Shown piece after piece: positions 25,067 to 37,891 of a stretch of 64,000 bases of DNA. The translations under genes were made by a program, and so were the position numbers. Positions within the stretch are counted from its first letter, which is position 1, and each line of letters begins with the position of its first letter. The stretch is from positions 237,255,922-237,319,921 of the forward strand of contig NC_081406.1 of the NCBI RefSeq assembly GCF_030272615.1, written 5' to 3'. The notes beneath the pieces were generated by a model, which was not told where the DNA came from, ran no database searches, and saw only the letters and a list, made by a program, of their open reading frames with translations. This stretch comes from Cryptomeria japonica. Its lineage: Eukaryota > Streptophyta > Pinopsida > Cupressales > Cupressaceae.

Positions 25067-26730
25067 TATTGCAATGTTATGGGGGCAGCTCAAGATAGCC
25101 TGGTTCCACACAACAGGGAGGCCCAAGCTTCCTCAATATCTAAAGAACTAAAATCCTTATCCATAGACTTCAAGCAAAAGATGAAAATCAAGGACCAAGG
25201 CATGGGGGAGTACTCTTTTGAACCCTTATGTCTATCTAAATTGCCAACTTCACCAAAATCTTATGGACAACCTTCCACATCAAGACATCAAGCAAGACAA
25301 CCCATCAACAAGTTTGATGGTAAATTTATCCAACTGGGCACATTGGCTAATGAATCATAAGAGAAAGACATCCTTAGTTGGCTATATAAAGATGAAGAAG
25401 AAGTCAGAGCTACTACCATAAAAGTGGTCGTGCCAACAAAATAGTATGGAAATGGGTTCCAGATCATGCAACGAATGGGATACAAAGGAAAAAGACCTAT
25501 TGGCAAGCACCAAGAAGGCATCATAGAACCCCTGCAACTTCCTTCACAGATTGCGAGATAAAACAACACTTGGGTATGGACAACATGTTCCGCCTTGGTA
25601 GAAGCAAAATCACCATCAAAAACCTCAGTGGAGAGAAAAGAAAAAATATAATGAAGACTCGTGGCAAGAAGCACTATACCAAGCAACAGAAATGACAAGG
25701 AAGGAACAAAAGCATCAAGAAAATGAAAGACACCAAGAAGAACTCACTATTCAAAGGGAGGAAGCTTCTTATAAGAAAGTACACCATGTACAAGAACCTG
25801 ATCAAACCAAGGTGGAGCCACAACCTAAGGAAATTACTACTCACAAAAGGGAAACATTGTATGAATAAATTAAAAGAGTACAAGAAAGCATAGATCTCGA
25901 ATTAGAACAAACTACTAAACTAGTGTCAATAATCAGTGATCTTTTCTCACCATACAACATACCTATCAGATACAACGAGGTAACTTGGGACAGTGATTCT
26001 GAAACCGATTCCAATGAGTATGAGTGGGATAGTTGTTCTGATATTACTGAAGATATTGAGGTGGATACAATCCACGCATACACATCTGTTTCTCAGGAGG
26101 GACAATGCTCAAGATCTCGATCGTTTGAATTCGGACCACATCATATCTACGAAGCTAGTGAGAACGAGCAATGACAATACGAACAAGGCAACATCAAAGA
26201 GAATATCATCGAAGACCTCAAAAATATCACAGACCTCACCAATATCCCAAATGACTATAATGATGACTCTATCATGACACTTATAGCAACCGATCTTAAC
26301 CCACCAAATGACTCCTTACCAGTCATATATCCTGATCTCATAAACTAGGAAGAACCTGAACATCACGATATACTAGTATTCCCAAATGATGAATCCATTG
26401 TCCAATACCTATGCTTAGTCAACCCAAAAACATGCTCCACCAGTGAACAACGTAATGATATCTACAATCAGGGGAGTGCCAAGTCTCTCAGTCACAAAAA
26501 TAAAATAAACAATGGATGTAATGGTGAAAACTAGTTAATGTCAGTATTAGATCGCAAAAAAGTAAAAATAAAGGACGTATCTGAAGGTGAAAACCTTTTT
26601 GAGGCACCTAAAAATGGGAGACTTGACACTCTTCTTGAACATTATCAGGAGAGGTCACCAATATTGATTGAGCCAACTCAATCAATAAATATCGACACTG
26701 AAGCAATAGTCAAAACCATACACTGGCAAA
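25067..26730 (+). other. protease-RT linker of the Tat element
   Basis: Open pieces in changing frames encode low-complexity, Glu/Lys/Ser-rich peptides (25079-25360, 25923-26174, 26538-26741) without domains. A long acidic linker between protease and RT is normal in Tat elements. Confidence 0.5.
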
Positions 26731-28070
26731 ATCACTCATAGAAAAAGAACAACCAGATTTTATCAAATTCTTCAAGGAGAGGCAAATCAATTTTGCTTGG
26801 TCTTATGCTAACATGCCAGGGGTAGATCCAAATCTAATAATGCATCACTTATCCATTGCTCCTGGAGCTAAACCTATCAAGCAAAAATTACGGAAGATGA
26901 ATCCACATGTGGCATTATTAGTCAAAGCAGAACTAAAGAAGTTGTTAGATGTTGAATTCATTCTACCTATAGACTATGCTGAATGGATCTGAAACATTGT
27001 ACCAGTTTCTAAACTTGACAAAGTATCAGAATATGCACAGACTTTAGGGATGTCAACAAGGCATGTCCGAAGGACAATTTTCCTTTGCCAAGTATCGACA
27101 CTATTGTGGATCTAACAACGGGGTACACAATGTTATCATTAATGGATGACTTCTCTGGCTATAATCAAATCAAGATAGCCCCAGAGGATCAAGATAATAC
27201 TGCATTCACCTGTCTGGTGGGGAACGTCATGCCTTTTGGCTTGAAAAATGTCGGTGCAACTTATCAAAGAGCCATGACAACAATCTTCCACGATATGATG
27301 CATACTTTCATGGAGGAATATGTGGATGATTTACTAGCTAAATCATTCACCAGAGCAAAACACCTGAGCATCCTAGATAAAATCTTTCAATGATTGGAGC
27401 AATTCAAGGTCAAATTAAACCCTAAGAAGTGTGTCTTCGAGGTCACATCTGGTAAACTGTTGGGCTACATTGTATCAGAAAAGGGCATCGAAGTAGATCC
27501 AACAAAGGTACAGGCTATCATGGAGATGCCACCTCCTAAAAACATCAGCCAACTACGATCTCTGCAAGGTCGGCTACAATCCATTTAGAGATTCATTGCT
27601 TAGCTAGCAGACAAATGTCTCCCATTCAATCATCTACTTCATAAGAATATACCTTTCAGATGTGAAGACAAATGTGCATAATCATTCCACCAACTCAAGC
27701 AATATCTAATGAATCCACCAGTTTTGGTACCTCTAATAGTAGGCAATCCACTCATTCTCCATATATCAACAACATAAGTATCATTTAGGGCACTGATAGC
27801 ATAGGAAGATCCGATAGGCAAAGAAAGGGCTATCTATTACATCAACATGACTTTGAACGGATATGAACTCAATTACACATTCATCGAAAAAGCTTGCTTG
27901 GCAGTGGTGTTTTCCTCTCAAAAGTTTCGCCACTATATCTTAGCCCACACAATCAAGTTGGTAGCCAAGATTGATCCTCTCAAGTATCTACTAAGAAAAG
28001 CTGCTCTTATAGGAAGATTAGCTAAGTGGGTCATGATTCTAAGTGAGTTTGATATGCAACACACATAATG
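26731..28070 (+). pseudogene. reverse transcriptase and first RNase H of the Tat element
   Basis: RT begins near FIKFFKERQINFAWSYANMP and HLSIAPGAKPIKQKLRK, then the finger segment ending AEW, after which TGA interrupts. A frameshift near 27025 restores RICTDFRDVNKACPKDNFPL. The palm follows: LMDDFSGYNQI, with a catalytic Asp, and MEEYVDDLLAKS, with the YVDD active site (about 27318-27330). Stops are at about 27391 and 27586. The connection and RNase H region continues to 28070, with ELNYTFIEKACLAVVFSSQK and AKWVMILSEFDMQ, the gypsy RNase H C-terminal motif. Active-site residues of RT survive but the gene cannot give a full product. Confidence 0.85.
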
Positions 28071-28143
28071 ATGAGCTATCAAAGGACAGGTAATTGCAAA
28101 TCAACTGGTAGAACCACCACTACCAGACCAACAACCACTACAG

Positions 28144-28614
28144 GTGGAATTCCCAGACATGGATGTACTCACTGTCATACCTAAGCAATGGACCCTATAC
28201 TTTGATGGATCCTATACACAACATGAATCGGGTGCTGGCATCATGTTTGTCACTCCAGAGGGGCACAAAATTATAAGATCTTATAGATTGATGTTTCCAT
28301 GCACCAACAATATTGTTGAATATGAAGCCCTGATAACAGGAATAAAGGTGGTTGTAGAATGGAGAATCACAAAATTGAGAGTCTATGGGGATTCTCAAAT
28401 AGTTACCAATTAGATCAACGATGACTATCAGACAAAGGATGATAAACTAACGCCTTACAAGAGAATGGTGGATGATTTCAAAAATTACTTTTTGCACATC
28501 ACCTTTGAGCAAACTCCAAGATTGGACAACAGAGTTGCTGATGCAATGGCCACTATCGCTTCACTGCTGCAAACTCCTGATAAACAAAATCATTACGAGT
28601 TCTTGGTAGAGTAA
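28144..28614 (+). pseudogene. second (archaeal-type) RNase H of the Tat element
   Basis: Residues WTLYFDGSYTQHESGAGIMF give the first catalytic Asp. NNIVEYEALITGIKVVVEW gives the Glu, and LRVYGDSQIVTN the next Asp. After a TAG at 28411, the C-terminal motif NRVADAMATIASL supplies the last Asp. This arrangement is the additional aRH domain that Tat-lineage elements acquired besides their original RNase H. All four acidic residues are retained. Confidence 0.8.
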
Positions 28615-29930
28615 TTGTTTTCCCCAACCTATCACAATTCTGCATCCCAAGTCATTTATGCCCTACCGGGTTCAGATTCACCTTTATATGGGAAGATCTA
28701 TGATTATCTCAAAAACAATATTCTCCCTCAAGACCTATCTCGGAACCAAAAATGCAGCTTCATCCAGCAAGCCGCCTACTATACCTTAACTGCCGACACA
28801 CTTTACCGCCGAGGTCTAGATGGTACTCTTCTTCGATGCCCCGATAGTAACGAATTTGACTTTGCCTTACAGGAGCTTCATGAGGGCATTTGTGGTACGC
28901 ATTCAAGTGGTCCTACTCTTGCCAAGAAACTTTTGAGAATGGGATATTACTAGCTGACAATGGAAAAAGAGTCCTATCAATTTGCTAAGAAATATCCTAA
29001 ATGTCAAATTCATGACAACCTTATCCATGCACCAACATAGGAGCTACAACCATTCATCACATCTTGGCCTTTTTGTCAATGGGGACTTAATCTAGTAGGA
29101 AAGATTCATCCTTCCTCTTCAAATGGGCATAAATTCATTATCACCACCATAAAGTACTTCACCAAATGGATCGAAGCAGTCTCGATGACCACCGTAACTG
29201 GAAATCAGATCTCATCATTCATCCTCAACTATCTCATTTACAAATATGGTATTCCCAGTTCCATCATCACAGATAACAAACGTCCTTTCAAAAATCAAAA
29301 TGTATGGGAGCTATGCAAATGATATCCAACATCATTTTTCCACACCACACTACCCGCAAGGGAATGGTCAAGCAGAAGCATCAAACGAAACAATCCTGAA
29401 AATCCTCAAGAAAACAGTAAATGATGTAGGAAAGGATTGGCATGTAAAACTCAATCCGACACTTTGGGCCTACAAGACCAGTATCCAAACACCTACAGGG
29501 GCGATGCCATATTCATTGGTGTATGGTTCAAAGGCAATTCTACCTCTTGAGGTAGAAATCCCATCTCTTCGAGTATCCTTGAAGGGCCTCATACCAGATG
29601 AGGAATATCGAGTAAACAGGTTGTAAGAACTAGAGCTTCTTGATGAAAAATGATAACATTCCTATGACCATCTCAAGGCATATCAACAATGAATATGTAG
29701 AAGGTATAATCACAAAGTCATCCCAAGGGATTTCAAAGTCGGTGATCTTGTCCTAAAGGAAAATCCCCAAAATCGGCAAGATCCAGAAAGGAAGCGGAAG
29801 TTTGAACCTAACTGGTTGGGCCCCTTTGTCATCATATCGGCCTATGATCAGGAGCATATCAATTGTCAAATTCAGAAGGGGATGTGCTCAACGAACCAAC
29901 CAACAACATCCATCTGAAGAAGTTCTACAC
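28615..29930 (+). pseudogene. integrase of the Tat element with altered key residues
   Basis: The zinc domain reads HEGICGTHSSGPTLAKKLLR and then KKYPKCQIHDN. The HHCC pattern has lost its first Cys, which is Tyr here. The core shows WGLNLVGKIHPSSSNGHKF, where the family has Asp in WG.D..G, so the first catalytic Asp is Asn. Then come YGIPSSIITDN with the second Asp, a frameshift near 29240-29330, and HYPQGNGQAEASNETILKIL with the catalytic Glu. The C-terminal part has FKVGDLVLKENPQNRQDPER and FEPNWLGPFVI, the standard gypsy integrase tail. Several stops are present, so it is not functional. Confidence 0.85.
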
Positions 29931-30950
29931 TCGAGTCTTCCAATGCACAAATCAAACAAAAAAATAAAAAAAGTATCAAAAAATGGTCACTATGGTGAAA
30001 ACCTGGCAAACAGGCACTTTGTGACACAAAAACATTAAAAAAACAAAAACAAAATAAAAAATAAAATCAAAAATCAAAAAGTGCAATAAAAACAAGTGGT
30101 GAAAACCTGGCAACATGCGCTATTTGCGAGAGAACAACTCCTCTATCTATCGGTACTCATATCTTTGATCCATCTAGTCTCAGCTAATAGCCATCGTTGA
30201 ACGCTTATACACACAACATTATCCCGGACATACTTAGCGTAGTCACTGTCCTTGATTATCTAAACAATTATTCATATCATATCCCACCATGGCTTGGTGA
30301 TCAACATATACATCCACATCAACAAATATCCATAAGTGGGGGCAACATTCCTCTCACTTTAACATTCAGACAACAAACAAGGATCACAACATACTAAGGA
30401 AACCATTGTCAAAACTGCTCACCGGACTAGAAAATAGGATCATTATCCAACTACAACTGCAACACACACACGATGGATGATTTATTCTAAATTATGATTT
30501 GTTTACATTCGGCATGAAGTTTTGACTATTTGTATCTTGATTTCTAAATCATTCGATCTCCTGAGCTACTCAAGGATGCACTGAGCTAGAGAAGCAACGA
30601 AGGAATATGATATTTTCTTTGGTTTTCTATCTATGAGGTGGTCATTCGTATGGTAAAAATTTGTCTTGAGACATGATTGGAAACATATCATTGAAGACAT
30701 TTTCTATTTTGCACATACAAATGGTTAACTCTTGTCTGTTTTACACAAGCAACACTCAGGTTGTCTTGGTTCAATTATACCTCGACGCTTGTGTGATCTT
30801 GCAATATCAAAAATCCATGTAAGTTTTACTCAGGTCATTATGGTTCAATTATACCATGATTCTTGTATTAACTTTCAACATATCAAAAGCTCAATGATGA
30901 CAAAAAGAGCACAAACAAGTGACTAAACGGGAATGACAACGACATAATTA
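29931..30950 (+). other. spacer after integrase
   Basis: No gene seen. Two related phrases of the form GTGAAAACCTGGCAA.A occur at about 29995 and 30100. The rest is unique-looking, A-rich DNA. Confidence 0.4.
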
Positions 30951-30954
30951 ACGT

Positions 30955-31275
30955 GAGCATTTAGTTGCATATCATTTTAAACTTACATTTAGTTGCATAT
31001 CATTTTAAACTTGCATTTAGTTGCATATCATTTTAAAACTTGCATTTAGTTGTATATCATTTTTAAACTTGCATTTAGTTGCATATCATTTTAAACTTGC
31101 ATTTATGCATTTCATTTTAAATCTTGCATTAGTCTCATATCATTATCATTATCATACATCTCATTTTCAAGATAAATCTCATATCATTATCATTATCATA
31201 CATCTCATTTTCAAGATACATCTCACATCATTATCATTATCATACATCTCATTTTCAAGATACATCTCATAATCA
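30955..31275. repeat. two adjacent minisatellites
   Basis: First, a unit of about 29 bp (TTAGTTGCATATCATTTTAAAC and variants) occurs about six times to 31125. Then a unit of about 50 bp containing TATCATTATCATTATCATAC and CATTTTCAAGATA occurs three times. Confidence 0.9.
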
Positions 31276-31431
31276 GAAACATTACATCTCATATCAAAGT
31301 AAACACAACAATACATCATCACATTATCACTCATTCTGTCATGAATCATGCATTCACATCATCATATGATAATCAAAATCAAAAGATCAAGAACATCATT
31401 ATTATCTAAGAATCTAAATCATCCTCATAGT

Positions 31432-32130
<699 letters not shown>

Positions 32131-32199
32131 GAAATGTACAAGGGATATCATGTCTGTCAAAATACAATAAAAGTGATCAAATACAACATAGACATGTCT

Positions 32200-34190
32200 C
32201 TCAAGTATGACTATCTCTTGAGGCAGACGGTTTGGCAGCAGATGTCCTAGCTCCCGGATCTCCACCAGATGAATCATGTCAGGCAGGCCCCGTAACACCT
32301 CTGCTCTCTGTCCTAGTATGACTACAACCAGATCGACTAGACACCACTACAACATTGCTAGGAGCTCTATGATCTCGAGGGACCACCTCCTCGTATAAAC
32401 GCCTATAATACTTGGCCTCCTTGGTCGACACTGTATCTCTCTTAGTGTATCACAGACTGGGGCACCGACCGAGGCTCTCTCTAACCTATTAGCAAGGGCC
32501 TTTGCTCGGCCCTGGCGCTCTACTATTGTATCTCACTCAGCCTGCAGCTGCGTAATCTGTCGTTGCTGCGCTAGCACTTATTCCTGTAGTTGCTGCACCG
32601 AGACCTGTAGCGCTCTAATATGCAAATTCTATTGATGGGTGGGCACCCTGATCTGAACGAGTACCTGTGTCATGATCCCATCCACACCTGTCCCTATCCG
32701 AGGCGCTGGTGGAGGTAGAACGTTAGATCTCCTTCTTTGGGCAAGTTGCCTATCATCCTCTATCCCTCCCACAACAACTAACACCGCACCTAGCCTCCCA
32801 CCCCCACCGACACCAAGAATGAGACCACCTCTTCCACCACCTCCTCTACCTCCATCACCATCTTTGCCATCTTTGCCATCTCCACCACCCCCTCTACCTC
32901 TATATCCACCTCCTCCTCCTCCACCATCTCCATCTCCTCCACCACCACCTCCACCTCCCTCTCCTCCCTCCTCTCCCTCATCCTCCTCTCTCCGTCTAAC
33001 ACCCCCTCGCCTCTATGGCTACTCCTCCTCATCATCGTCAAAGGCTGACAATAGCTCTGCCGGATCAGATATGTGTGCCACTGCATGTACCATGAAGTAG
33101 GTGGAGAACTCCTCCGTCATCCATGACCCCCAGTCCCATAATCCCTTATCTATCCCGCCAGGGACATGTACTCATCAACAACTACTCTGCTATCTAGGGT
33201 TGGTCCCCATTGTGGCACATCCTATCACCGACGAGCATACAAACAGGCTCCCTAGGGCATCCCCTGCTGTCTTACCATACTGCCGATGAATGCGGTTGTG
33301 TAAGAATCTCTCAATAATAAAGGGCGTCTGCCCAATCAGGTACCTCAACATATATACATAGGGCATCTCTAGCCTGTCCTCTGCCCATACCTCACAATCT
33401 ATATACGGTCTCCAAATGACCGTATCGATATCATCTAGCACCGTCCGCTAATGCTTTAGTTTTCCCAGCTTCCGTTGGACAACTACACCTGTATACCCAT
33501 AAACATATGCTCGACCAACTAGCCTATCCCTGTCTACAAGCGGTCTCGACATCGATATATGCTCCCAGGGCCACACCTGTAACAATGTCACCCCAGCTGA
33601 TAGACTAGTATATCCCAGATATACTACCTAGTGAAGCTCTCTATATAGATGGGCCAACATATAGGACCCCCATGCAAACTCGCGTCCCTACGTCACCATT
33701 CCTTCCAGCACCAATCCCCATCCAACGACTAGTCCCTGCAACCTATGGTCGGGACACAGGAACCCACCAATGAAACTTGCTAATACTAATGGCAGTGGAG
33801 CATAACCTAAATCCAAAAGCTCTTGCCACGGGATCTCGTAGCCACTGATCTCATCATCCTGAAAGATACGACGGAGAGCCTCTGTGCCACCCTCCTTGGT
33901 TTGCTCGTAAGGTAACAAAGCCCCAACCACAAGAATCTGCAGAATCCGATAGCAGTCCTCTGGTGTGACTGTCATCTCACCAGTCACCAAGTAAAAGGTG
34001 TTTGTAATACTATGCCACCTCTTGGCCAAAGCTATCAATAACCCCTGGTTAATGATATATCGAGGCATGTCTAGTAAAGACGATAACCCACATCTCTTAA
34101 TCACATCTCTGTCAGCCTGTGACAAATGTGGGATAAGTGTCCATGGCCTCCAAAATCGCTCTTGAGACTGGAGAACGCCAAGCTCTACCT
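32200..34190 (-). pseudogene. antisense PMD (plant mobile domain) gene carried by the Tat element
   Basis: The plant mobile domain is found in plant nuclear proteins such as the MAIN/MAIL group and in many retroelement-borne genes. From an acceptor-like TTTGCAG at about 34190 the minus frame gives IPHLSQADRDVIKRCGLSSL, then KRWHSITNTFYLVTGEMTVT, the core PMD signature (RWH..T.TF....GEMT.T..D). A stop (33688) and others break the frame. It continues with HLYRELH, TLLQVWPWEHI, VIWRPYIDC and FIIERFLHNRIHRQYGKTAG, the PMD C-terminal motif. Below 33100 come an Asp/Glu stretch, a Gly/Asp-rich linker encoded by CCT/CCA repeats (32800-33000), and a coiled-coil segment with QQRQITQLQAE (about 32530-32600). 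An upstream exon is likely. It is antisense to pol, in the 3' region where related Tat elements carry extra ORFs. Confidence 0.75.
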
Positions 34191-34334
34191 GCAAATCAAC
34201 ACATATCCATCATCAGTTCTCAATTCCATCAAATCTATCAACAATAAAAAATAAATCAACTTGAAAAAGCGAAGCATATCAAGAGCACATCAGAAACATA
34301 TTCGCACAATCAGTGAATCATTCAGTGCATCATA

Positions 34335-34870
34335 TCAGAACCCATATTAGAAATCAGGACCCATATCGAAATCAGACTCAAGGACCCATATCGGAAATCA
34401 GGGCCCCATATTGAAAATCAAAGACCCATATAGAAAATCAAAGACCCATATTGGAAATAAGGACCCATATTGAAATCAAAGACCCATATCGGAAATGAAG
34501 ACTCATATTGAAAATCAGAACCATATTGAAATCAAAGACCCATATTGAAAATCAAAGACCCATATCGAAAATCAAGGACCCATATCAAAAATCAAGACCC
34601 ATATCGAAATCAAGATCCATATCAAAATCAGACCCATATCGAAATCAGGACCAATATCGAAAATCAAAATCCATATCAAAATCAAGACTCAAATCGACTC
34701 AACAATCCATATCGAAAAACAATTCATATCAAAACAAGATCTATATCAAACACAAACTCATTTTTTAAATCCGACAACATATCAAAATCAGACATCATCA
34801 CAAAACATGACTCACATCAGATCATGAACCATATCAGAGTAATCGACGGATCCATATTGACATCTACACA
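34335..34870. repeat. minisatellite of 17-22-bp units
   Basis: Irregular tandem copies of ACCCATATCGAAAATCAA(AG), about 25 in all, lie directly upstream of the antisense PMD gene. The open frames on it are periodic artefacts. Confidence 0.9.
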
Positions 34871-34929
34871 ACCTATCTAATCTGTTTGCCTCACGATGCA
34901 TTTTTCACAAACACTTTTTTTCCAACTTT

Positions 34930-35280
34930 TGACCCCACGTGCTAAATCAGGGCCCTTAAGCGCTAAGGTGCCACCTATGCGCTACACTTATCCACAAATG
35001 CGCTGTAAAACACACCTTATGCACTAAATCTATCCTACGCGCTAATTGACACACCATTTGCGCTACCATGTTTACCCAACACGCTAAGCTATCCTACACG
35101 CTAACTGGCCTATCCATTGCGCTGCTATGCCTACCTTATGCGCTAAAACACCCTACGTGCTAACCTACCCCCCAACTATGCTACTATTTGGCACTCAGAC
35201 GCTAAACCTACCTAGGGTTTGCTACGCGCTAACCTTCCTATCGTATGCACTAGACAACCTACCCTATGCGCTAAACTGAC
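34930..35280 (+). repeat. GCGCTA motif cluster near the 3' end of the Tat element
   Basis: More than ten copies of (A/T)(T/C)GCGCTAA or close variants (ATGCGCTA, ACGCGCTAA, TTGCGCTAC) are spaced 15-35 bp apart. The motif is the reverse complement of TAGCGCAT, which recurs in the leader of the same element, so the two clusters point in opposite directions. Confidence 0.8.
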
Positions 35281-35850
35281 AAAATCCGACCCAAATTTTG
35301 AAAAAAGCGACAAAAATAAATAATTAATAAAAAACAAAGATGGATTTTGGCCACTTATTGGTGGGCCATAGGCAACGGGTCTCTGGTATCGCCTGACGCA
35401 CTCAAATCGATGCGAGGAGTATGGAATCGACATCGTCGTCAGAGCTCCAAATGTCACAATCACAAGGAGGCAAGTGTGCAAATGATTTTTCAAAGTCACC
35501 TTTTACCTTTTAATAGGGTAAAACAAAAAGGTTAATAAGTGGTGCATGCATTTTACTCCCACTTTGTCATTTATAACCTTATCAACATCATTTTTCAAGA
35601 GATGAATCAATAATGTGCATTCAACGCAGTCAACATTCTCATATTGTAATTCATTAAAAAACGCTCATCAACTTGACAATTTTTTTACTAAATCCTTGAT
35701 TCATCTCCCGAGGGGGCATCATCAATATCGTTCATCAAATCTACATCAAGGGCATCATATCAACATTTGGACACACAACATCATATTGATCAAACTTTGG
35801 CAGCATATCCGACAATTTTCTTTGAATCAACATGTGCACACACGTCACTT
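35281..35850 (+). other. spacer before the polypurine tract of the Tat element
   Basis: No supported gene. Open stretches on both strands (35212-35499 minus, 35615-35878 plus) show no domain. If the antisense PMD gene has a promoter, it should lie here or in the minisatellite. Confidence 0.4.
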
Positions 35851-35865
35851 CAAAGAGGGGCAAAA
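35851..35865 (+). other. polypurine tract of the Tat element
   Basis: CAAAGAGGGGCAAAA lies immediately before the 3' LTR. Confidence 0.75.
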
Positions 35866-37352
35866 TGTACACGTATAAATCTGACCACTTTCTTAAATAA
35901 ATATTTAATATTTATTTTAACCCCATTCCCCCTATTAATTAAATTCTATTTAATTAATTTCTTCACATTCATCTATTTGATTAAATAAATTACTCAATTT
36001 ATTTAATTAAATTCACCTAAAACTTTTCTAGCCTTTAATTAAATAAATCACTTTATTTAATTAATTCCCCTTCCTCCCTTTTTAATTAAATTTGCATTTA
36101 ATTAAATTGATCCTTGCAAATAAATAAATCTAATTTATTTATTAAATCCCCCACTTGTATTTATGCAAGTTGCATCTATTTTGGTTGAAATAAAGTTATT
36201 TTATCTTAATTAAAATCCTTTTCCCTCATCCACTTGCATTTTCCTACATCTCCCACTTGCCTCCTAGGCATTCTTCTAGAACCTATCTAATCTTAATCAA
36301 TTAGCCTTAATCCCTCTTATCCTATCATTTCCCTAAGTTTGTGGAGGTCACTTCTCAAATTTGGAAGAAAGTCTTCTAAATGCATTAAAGGCTTTATTTC
36401 TTCAACAAGCTAACTTGTTGAGTTCCCCCAAATTTGGAAGGACTCTTACAAGTTTGTCCCCAAAGTCTTCCTAGCCATTAATGGTTAACTCAACCTTCTT
36501 GCATGGTTAGAGACTTTCTCTTTAACTTAACCTTCCTCTAACTCAAGGGTCTCATCAAGCACTCATGACTTTGACCCTAGTTATCCCTTTAACCCTTACA
36601 CAAGAGTTTACCCCTTGGGTAAAAACTTTATCCATTGGAGAACCCTAACCTAACCTTAACCCTTACCTCCTAGGGTAACCCTCATGTCTTCTCAGACATT
36701 TAATGCTTCTTGCATCTCCTCTCAAGCAACCTCTTATTGACAATTGTCACCATTTCATTGGTGAGAATTGTAAACATGGATTGATTAAATTTCAATCTTG
36801 ACCCTTGTTAAGATCATTGAATCTTGACCATCCATGGCCCTATTTTTCCTATAAATAGAGCTCTTGTTATTCATTTCAAAAAAAAAAATCATCCAAGATT
36901 TCATGCATCTACATTATAGCCTAATCTACTAAGCATTTCAGCCTCTTTTTGTTAGAATATCATCATAGCATTTAGAAGCATTTTCATATCATATAATACT
37001 CATGCTAGGATAGTATATCATGTTAGGATAATTTGTCAATCTTTTATCATATCACTATCTCCATCTTAAGCTTAATCATCATAGTTTTAACATCATATAT
37101 ATCTTAGAATGCATTCGTGCATGTAGATCAACTATCACTCATTCTTGGAGTTGTCATTCCTAAGTCACTTGCTCAATGATCTGAAAGCAAAACATTGGCT
37201 TTAGGGATCATGTGAGATAGAGAACAATGGGACACCCCTTGGGAACTTGAGCTTGTTCAGTTAGTTGATATACTTGCATCAAGAGTCTCATTGGTGTGTG
37301 GTTATTTTGGATTCGATTTATTCGTTATTGTCACCACATTTTCCCTCATACA
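35866..37352 (+). repeat. 3' LTR of the Tat element
   Basis: Starts TGTACACGTATAAATC and ends CCCTCATACA, followed by GGACT. It lacks the SINE present in the 5' LTR and carries the TATAAATAG box at 36850-36858. Confidence 0.9.
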
Positions 37353-37357
37353 GGACT

Positions 37358-37891
37358 AATAGTAGTAAAACTCATGCACAAAGGAGGGAAATTTGAGTTT
37401 GAATTTGAAAAATATGATTAAGTAATACAAGATTTTTGTGAAAATGATTGATTACCCAATTAATAAAGTAATTTGAGATTTGTGAATTTGAAAGAGAAAT
37501 GCAACCATAGCATAACATTCATAAAAAATAGATTTGAAAATTAATTTGAAAATTTATACAATCCACATGGTAATTTTTAAAATTATAAATTAGGGTTTTT
37601 GTGAATTCAACCACTAAAGTTATGCAATTCAATTTGAAAATGAGATCTAGGAGGGAAATTTTGAATTTTAAATTAAATAAGTATCAAATCTAAAATGATA
37701 AATCCAAATTAGACAACCTGCGAGCTCAATTTTAGAATTAAAAATTAGGGTTTTTGTGAATTTCACCTCTAAATTTTTGAAATTCAATAAAAATTTAAAC
37801 TTGCAAATGTAAATTTGAATTTGAAAGGCATACGCACTGAGATATTAAAAAAAAATAGAATTGTAGGTGCAAAGAGTCAAGTTCACCAAAA
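37358..37891 (-). other. leader and possible PBS of the outer gag element
   Basis: This is the part of the outer element between its 5' LTR and the Tat insertion. On the minus strand, TTTTGGTGAACTTGACTC directly follows the LTR, and a PBS could be the TGGTGAACTTGACTC within it. I do not recognise the matching tRNA. The rest is AT-rich with no ORF. Confidence 0.5.

Noticed and set aside
34508-34880. Plus-strand ORFs rich in Lys, Ser, Ile and Pro
   Set aside because: Read from the 17-22-bp minisatellite.
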